Under the pieces are notes generated by a model, which saw only the letters and a program-made list of their open reading frames with translations, made no database searches and was not told the origin of the DNA. A program made the translations under genes and the position numbers. Below are positions 40,901-44,652 of a stretch of DNA of 44,652 nt, one piece after another. Source of the stretch: DATKQY01 sp035532475 (GTDB lineage: Bacteria > Actinomycetota > Acidimicrobiia > Acidimicrobiales > Bog-793). The DNA lies in contig DATKQY010000051.1 in NCBI GenBank assembly GCA_035532475.1, forward strand, positions 1 to 44,652. Direction: 5' to 3'. Position 1 is the stretch's first letter. Every line of letters starts with the position of its first letter.

Positions 40901-41416
40901 GTGGCCAGCTGGGGCTCCTCGAACTATGGCAATCCCTGTCGAGAATGCGGCTTCGACTGGGCCACGAACCTCGACGAGAGCGTTGCCCTGGTCTCTCGTC
41001 TTCGTTACACGATCAGAGAGCTGGTTTCCGGTTCGACGGGGAAGGAGCGGCACCCTGACCTCGGTTGGTCTGTCGGGGCATACGTCTGCCATGTCGGCGA
41101 CAACTTGAGGATCTGGGCGGAACGTCTCGTCGGCGTCCTCGAGAGTGGCGTCACCGAGGTGCACGGTTACGACGAGAACGAGCTCGCCCAGGCGCGCCAC
41201 TACGACGGCATTCCGCTCGAGGCGGCGCAGTGGTCACTCGGCCGAGCCGTGAACGACTGGTGCGACGCCGTAGGTCGCTCCCCTCGAATCGGCAGTGTCA
41301 TGGTGCATCCCGAGCGCGGCGCGCTCACGCTGGCTGATGTTGCCGTCTCGAATGCCCATGATGGCTTTCATCACTGCTGGGATATCAAGACCATCCTCAG
41401 CGGGGTCGCACGATAG
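40901..41416 (+). CDS. DinB-like protein with N-terminal Cys motif
   Basis: A 171-residue protein of the DinB/YfiT-like four-helix-bundle group. It starts with CRECGFDW (about 12-19), as in actinobacterial members with a small N-terminal CxxC element, followed by LGWSVGAYVCHVGDNLRIWAERL (His-containing metal-site helix) and ends with HPERGALTLADVAVSNAHDGFHHCWDI. Three histidine positions fit a metal site. Some relatives are mycothiol-dependent transferases. The GTG at 40901 lies 6 bases after a GATGAT -10-like box. Confidence 0.7.
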   Translation: MASWGSSNYGNPCRECGFDWATNLDESVALVSRLRYTIRELVSGSTGKERHPDLGWSVGAYVCHVGDNLRIWAERLVGVLESGVTEVHGYDENELAQARHYDGIPLEAAQWSLGRAVNDWCDAVGRSPRIGSVMVHPERGALTLADVAVSNAHDGFHHCWDIKTILSGVAR

Positions 41417-41611
41417 CTCCAGCCAGGGTGTCGAGGCCTCAGACGCACGTTTCCCGGCTGTAGCCGGCATCGAACGCCCGCAGCCCGCTGACCGGCTACT
41501 TGAGGTCGCTATCCGCACGCGTACGTGCCGATCTGGCGCAGCGAGGTCCGGGGTGGCACCGGTTTTCGGTGCGTCTGATCTGTGCGTGGTGCAACCTCTG
41601 CCGACTCGTTC
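41417..41611. other. Short gap before the second toxin-antitoxin pair
   Basis: This stretch of about 195 bases has no gene that I can support. Confidence 0.4.
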
Positions 41612-41626
41612 GACTACATTGTAGTC
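41612..41626 (+). promoter_or_regulatory. Palindromic operator abutting the antitoxin start
   Basis: GACTACA-T-TGTAGTC is a perfect 7+1+7 palindrome that ends one base before the ATG at 41627. TACATT within it lies 6 bases from the ATG, so it may also be the -10 box of a leaderless transcript. Antitoxin binding here would shut the promoter. Confidence 0.65.
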
Positions 41627-42052
41627 ATGACGCATCCAGTGTCGGTCCGCTTCCATGATCCTCAGGTAGCCGAGCGACTCAAGTCCGAGGCCGTCGCCCG
41701 TGGCGCCTCAACCTCCGCGTTGGCCGAAGAGCTGATCGACGAAGGCCTGCGAGTTCGCCGCCATCCACTGGTGAGCTTCCGGGACGGACCCGCCGGCCGG
41801 CGGGCTTGCGTGAGTGGCGGTCCCGACATCTGGGAGGTGGTGGAAGGTCTGGTGGGTGGTGACGTCGCTCCCGGCGAGCGGGTCACGCGAGCGGTCGACT
41901 TGTTCGGATTGCGCCGCGAGCAGGTCGAGGCCGCGCTCGCCTACTACGCCGAGTTCACCGAGGAGATCGACGCCCAACTCGACGCCAACCGCAGAGCGGC
42001 CGACGAAGCCGAAGCACTGTGGCGTCGCCAGCAGGACCTGCTGGCGGGGTGA
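41627..42052 (+). CDS. Antitoxin: RHH-like N terminus with DUF433-like C-terminal domain
   Basis: A 141-residue antitoxin-like protein. The first 45 residues (VSVRFHDPQVAERLKSEAVARGASTSALAEELIDEGL) are a ribbon-helix-helix domain. The second part (GGPDIWEVVEGLVGGDVAPGERVTRAVDLFGLRREQVEAALAYYAEFTEEID) matches the DUF433 layout (PDIWEVV, then AALAYYAEF), a winged-helix domain of VapB-like antitoxins. It begins at a palindromic operator, and its stop overlaps the toxin start by GTGA, so output is coupled. Confidence 0.8.
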   Translation: MTHPVSVRFHDPQVAERLKSEAVARGASTSALAEELIDEGLRVRRHPLVSFRDGPAGRRACVSGGPDIWEVVEGLVGGDVAPGERVTRAVDLFGLRREQVEAALAYYAEFTEEIDAQLDANRRAADEAEALWRRQQDLLAG

Positions 42053-42408
42053 AGCTCCTGCTCGACACGCACCACTCTCGCTTGGCCGCCGAGCGACTTC
42101 GGGGCGACGGTCACGACGTCGTGGCGGCCGCAGACGATCCGGTGCTCGCCTTTCTGCCCGACGAAGAGCTCCTACGGGCAGCAACCCGGGCTGGCCGGGC
42201 AGTGGTCACCGAGAACGCCCGGGACTTCGACCGGATAGCCCGAAGCTGGGCGGTGACGAGCGAACATCACGCCGGTATCGTGTTCACCTCGCCGCGCCGT
42301 TACCACCGGGGCAGCCGCTCCTATCCCGCCAACCTCGTCGCCGCTCTCGGGACCTTCTTGGCGGACCCCCCAAAGGCCGACAACGACTGGGTGCACTGGC
42401 TCCCATGA
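42049..42408 (+). CDS. DUF5615 family PIN-like toxin
   Basis: A 119-residue PIN-like nuclease partner. It begins KLLLDTHHSRLAAERLR, with the acidic-site strand LLLDTH near residue 6, then GHDVVAAADDPVLA, the DEELLRAATRAGRAVVTENARDF block (Asp/Glu and TENARDF conserved) and a final PANLVAALGTFL. DUF5615 proteins are VapC-like RNases of toxin-antitoxin pairs. The GTG at 42049 overlaps the antitoxin stop (GTGA). The stop lies inside an 8-base tandem repeat. Confidence 0.8.
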   Translation: MKLLLDTHHSRLAAERLRGDGHDVVAAADDPVLAFLPDEELLRAATRAGRAVVTENARDFDRIARSWAVTSEHHAGIVFTSPRRYHRGSRSYPANLVAALGTFLADPPKADNDWVHWLP

Positions 42409-42433
42409 GCCCATGAGCCCATGAGCTCATGAG
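42402..42433. repeat. Tandem 8-base repeat (CCCATGAG)
   Basis: Three exact copies of CCCATGAG and a fourth (CTCATGAG) follow without gaps. The first copy includes the stop codon of the PIN-like toxin. It may be a slippage repeat or part of an insertion-sequence flank. Confidence 0.6.
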
Positions 42434-42680
42434 AACGCCGCAGCCGCTTGCGAGCACCGCAATCGCTCGCGCGAACCAGAGGTGATGCCATGAAGGAGCG
42501 CTCCGCCGCTCTCGCGTAGCGGGCCTGTGAGGTGCGGGCCCGGGCGTCAGCTACTGGGAGAAGGACTATGGCCCGCGTATCGAGCGCCGAGACGATCAAG
42601 GCCCGCCCTCGTCGTGGGGGTTCCAGTGGGACAACACGGAGGTCGCACAACCAACCCCACCACGACGAAGGAGGGCCAAG
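42434..42680. other. Left non-coding part of the IS110-type element
   Basis: About 245 bases between the toxin and the transposase. IS110 elements often carry a long untranslated 5' part that holds the bridge RNA. No clear end repeat is visible and I did not find the exact boundary. Confidence 0.35.
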
Positions 42681-43688
42681 ATGTCCTCTCAACAGTATGT
42701 CGGCATCGACCTGCACCGCCGTCGCTCGGTCATCGTGCGCATGACGAGCGAGGGCGAGAAGCTCGAGACGGTGCACCTCGACAACGATCCGGCCGCGTTC
42801 TGCGCGGAGCTGGCAAAAGCCGGCGAGCACCCCGAGGTCGTTCTCGAGGCTTGCTACGGCTGGTACTGGCTCGCGGATCTGCTCGAGTCCGAGGGGGCGA
42901 ACCTCCACCTCGCGCACCCCTCCGGACTCGCCTGGGAGGGACGGCGGGTGAAGAACGACGAGATCGACGCGACCGACCTCGGGACCGGCTGCGCATGGGG
43001 CGCCTACCGGAGGCCTACATCGCGCCGCCGGCGCTTCGCGAGCTCCGGGAGCTCGTCAGGTACAGGAAAGCTCGTGACGCTCCGCTCGGGGCTGAAGGCC
43101 CAGGTGCACGCGGTGATGGCAAAGCACGGGATCCTGCCAAGCGTGGGCGACCTGTTCGGCCCAGTCGGTTCCCGCCAGCTCGACGCGCTGGCCCTCCCCG
43201 CGGGCTACGCCCTGCGTCTGTCGTCACTGCGGGAGCTCGTCGCCTCCTACGACGCCGAGGTCTCAAAGCTCGAGAAGGAGATCTACACCTGGCTCCGTGA
43301 CGACAAGGCCTACTGGGCCATCCAGGCGATCGACGGGGTCGGAAGGACGATGGCGGCGATCTTCGTGGCCGAGATCGGTGACGTCTCGCGCTTCTCGGGC
43401 CCCGGCAAGCTCTGTGCCTGGGCGGGGCTGACCCCGCGCCACCGCGAGTCCGACGTGAAGGTCACCCGCGGCCACATCACCAAGATGGGATCGACCTTCG
43501 TGCGCTGGGCGGCGATCGAGGCGGTCGCCCGCTACCACGGCGGGGCACCCATCGAGGCCTCCTACAGAGCCATCGCGGCTCGCCGGGGCAACAAGATCGC
43601 CCGGGTAGCGGCGGCCCGCAAGCTTCTCACCCTCGTCTACTACGGCCTTCGCGACGGCGAGATCCGTTGCCTGGCCAAGGCGGGGTGA
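42681..43688 (+). mobile_element. IS110-family transposase, internal frame scrambled
   Basis: A 335-residue IS110-type DEDD transposase: Asp10 (VGIDLHRR), Glu56 (LEACYGW), Asp96 and Asp99 (DEIDATDL) in the RuvC-like domain, and the C-terminal Transposase_20 helix-hairpin-helix part (GVGRTMAAIFVAEIGDVSRFSGPGKLCAWAGLTP). Residues 101-129 are Ser/Arg-rich and unlike the family. The expected text, RMGRLPEAYIAPPALRELRE, is read in another frame from about 42985 to 43066, so a base is missing near 42981 and another indel restores frame near 43066. The protein is thus probably non-functional or mis-sequenced. Confidence 0.88.
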
Positions 43689-44418
43689 GGCGGTTCGGAC
43701 ACGGCCAGGATGCGAACTCTGAGATCGGCATGACCCCCCGAATGGGCGTGGTCGACGCATGTGATTGAGCCCGCCTGGTCGTGGCCGAAAGACACCATGT
43801 CGCCTCGCGCGACGGAGGAATGCCCGGCAGCCGAACCCCGGTCTGCCCGCCCACATCGCTGGGCTTGGTGAGAGTCCCCGTGTCCCTATCCCGACGACAG
43901 CCCCGAGGTGTGCCTACCGATCGACCGTGAACGACAACGAGGACGAGGACGTCCCCCGTGTCCCGCCGCCGGCCGCCCGTCAAGGGCGCTTCGGCCCTTG
44001 ACCGCCGCCCGCCGGCGGGAACAAGGCGCGTGCGAGGACCGATGCCAGAGGCATCTGTCCTCCCCCGAAACACTGGGAGCTGAGCCCGCGAGCTGGTCTT
44101 GTCGCGCCCTCATCACTGTCGGTCCGGCCCCACGCGCCGAGGGACACACCGAAATCGTCCTCCCCTTCGGGGAGGGCTCTCTTGACAACGAGCGCTCCTT
44201 CAGGAATGCCGTTCGGCGCTAGGCCCGCGGTGGCGACGGTCGTCGTTCTGGCGCGGCGTTCGGTGCGCGGCGGGGTGAGCAGATCGCCGCGTATTGGCGT
44301 CTTTCCTCGATGCTCAACTGATGATCCGGGGGACGTACTGTCGCGATTTGATGGTCCCCGAGTCCGGATAGCTGCGGGTTTGAACGGGGGCGTTAGCGCC
44401 CCGTGCTCGACGCGCTCG
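43689..44418. other. Right non-coding stretch after the IS110 gene
   Basis: No gene that I can support lies in these 730 bases. The exact right end of the insertion sequence is not visible. A GC-rich hairpin is described next. Confidence 0.35.
44159..44175. terminator. Possible hairpin terminator
   Basis: CCTCCCC (44159-44165) pairs perfectly with GGGGAGG (44169-44175) around a TTC loop. The run after it on the plus strand (GCTCTCTT) is weak in T, so termination is uncertain. Confidence 0.25.
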
Positions 44419-44652
44419 CTATGCCTGCGGCCTCGGTCCGATCACAAAATCCACGCGCACCATCCCTGCCGGGCCACTTTGCTTGACGACCTGCAACGTC
44501 CAGTCGGCCTTTGGCATCGGGCACCACTCGACGGCCTGCGTGCACGCGCGCGCGCCCCCGCTCACTTGACACGAAAGCGAAGGGTCGCGTCCACTTTGCA
44601 CGGTTGGAATCGTGATCCCTGCACCTCCGGGAATGCTCGCGTGCACATAGGC
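44419..44652 (-). CDS. Partial hypothetical protein, cut by the right edge
   Basis: A leftward frame that is open from the edge of the window to a TAG stop. It encodes at least 77 residues, including four cysteines (SCQVSGGARACTQAVEWCPMPKADW) that could form disulfides, and a beta-rich ending (WTLQVVKQSG, GMVRVDFVIGP). Codon use is less GC-biased than in its neighbours. This fits a secreted domain, but the start lies outside the window and the family is not recognised. Confidence 0.4.
   Translation of the reverse strand, partial: AYVHASIPGGAGITIPTVQSGRDPSLSCQVSGGARACTQAVEWCPMPKADWTLQVVKQSGPAGMVRVDFVIGPRPQA

Overview
The window is GC-rich (roughly 70% by eye), densely coded DNA. Many genes start with GTG, stop/start overlaps (ATGA, GTGA) are common, and several genes have a TANNNT-like -10 box only 5-7 bases before the start codon, as in leaderless mRNAs. 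With several actinobacterial-type small proteins (a DUF3052 protein, the short MHPE-type protein at 11.1 kb, the hydrophilic protein at 32.4 kb), this suggests a high-GC actinobacterium, perhaps of an environmental lineage such as Acidimicrobiia or Thermoleophilia. The lineage is inference; no rRNA gene or other phylogenetic marker is present apart from prolyl-tRNA synthetase. Several genes carry one-base frameshifts at G or C runs, so the sequence may be a metagenomic or long-read assembly, or these genes may be decaying.

Region 1 (1 to about 7.6 kb) is the right end of an integrated, phage-derived element: an HK97-type major capsid protein, an ASCH protein on the opposite strand, a string of tiny zinc-ribbon proteins, a RepA-like hexameric helicase with direct repeats at its 3' end, an HTH/excisionase-like protein, and a divergent unit of a regulator-like protein plus a tyrosine integrase. 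The divergent promoter carries TAGACA half-sites. The compact mix of capsid, replication and integration genes resembles a capsid-encoding phage satellite.

Region 2 (7.7-16.9 kb) is chromosomal: an OpuC/ProU-type ABC transporter without its binding protein, a stand-alone riboflavin kinase domain, two small proteins, prolyl-tRNA synthetase, a secreted repeat protein, an SDR dehydrogenase, a DUF3052 protein and a VOC protein.

Region 3 (16.9-23.3 kb) is a membrane and copper-handling cluster. A leftward operon encodes a polytopic-membrane/SCO1 fusion, a secreted protein, two CtaG-like oxidase-assembly proteins and a zinc-finger anti-sigma factor; an ECF sigma factor is divergent from it. No oxidase subunit is present. 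The HrpB helicase follows.

Region 4 (26.2-32 kb) is a leftward set: a Tat-exported small protein, the start of a DUF4331 gene fused abruptly to a urease GTPase (UreG) that has lost its P-loop, UreD, a metallo-beta-lactamase-fold hydrolase, an isochorismatase-like amidase and a frameshifted peptide-binding protein. The structural urease genes are missing at the junction.

Region 5 (32.4-38.9 kb) holds small conserved proteins, a Nudix hydrolase, a flavin-binding oxidase-like protein, an ECF sigma factor with a membrane anchor and a long Ala/Thr-rich tail, a broken sigma factor, a PilZ protein with an internal duplication, and a secreted AMIN-like protein. Region 6 (39.2-44.6 kb) is accessory DNA: recombinase and HTH remnants, a DUF1778/GNAT toxin-antitoxin pair, a DinB-like protein, a DUF433-like/PIN-like toxin-antitoxin pair with a palindromic operator at its start codon, and an IS110-family transposase with a scrambled internal frame.
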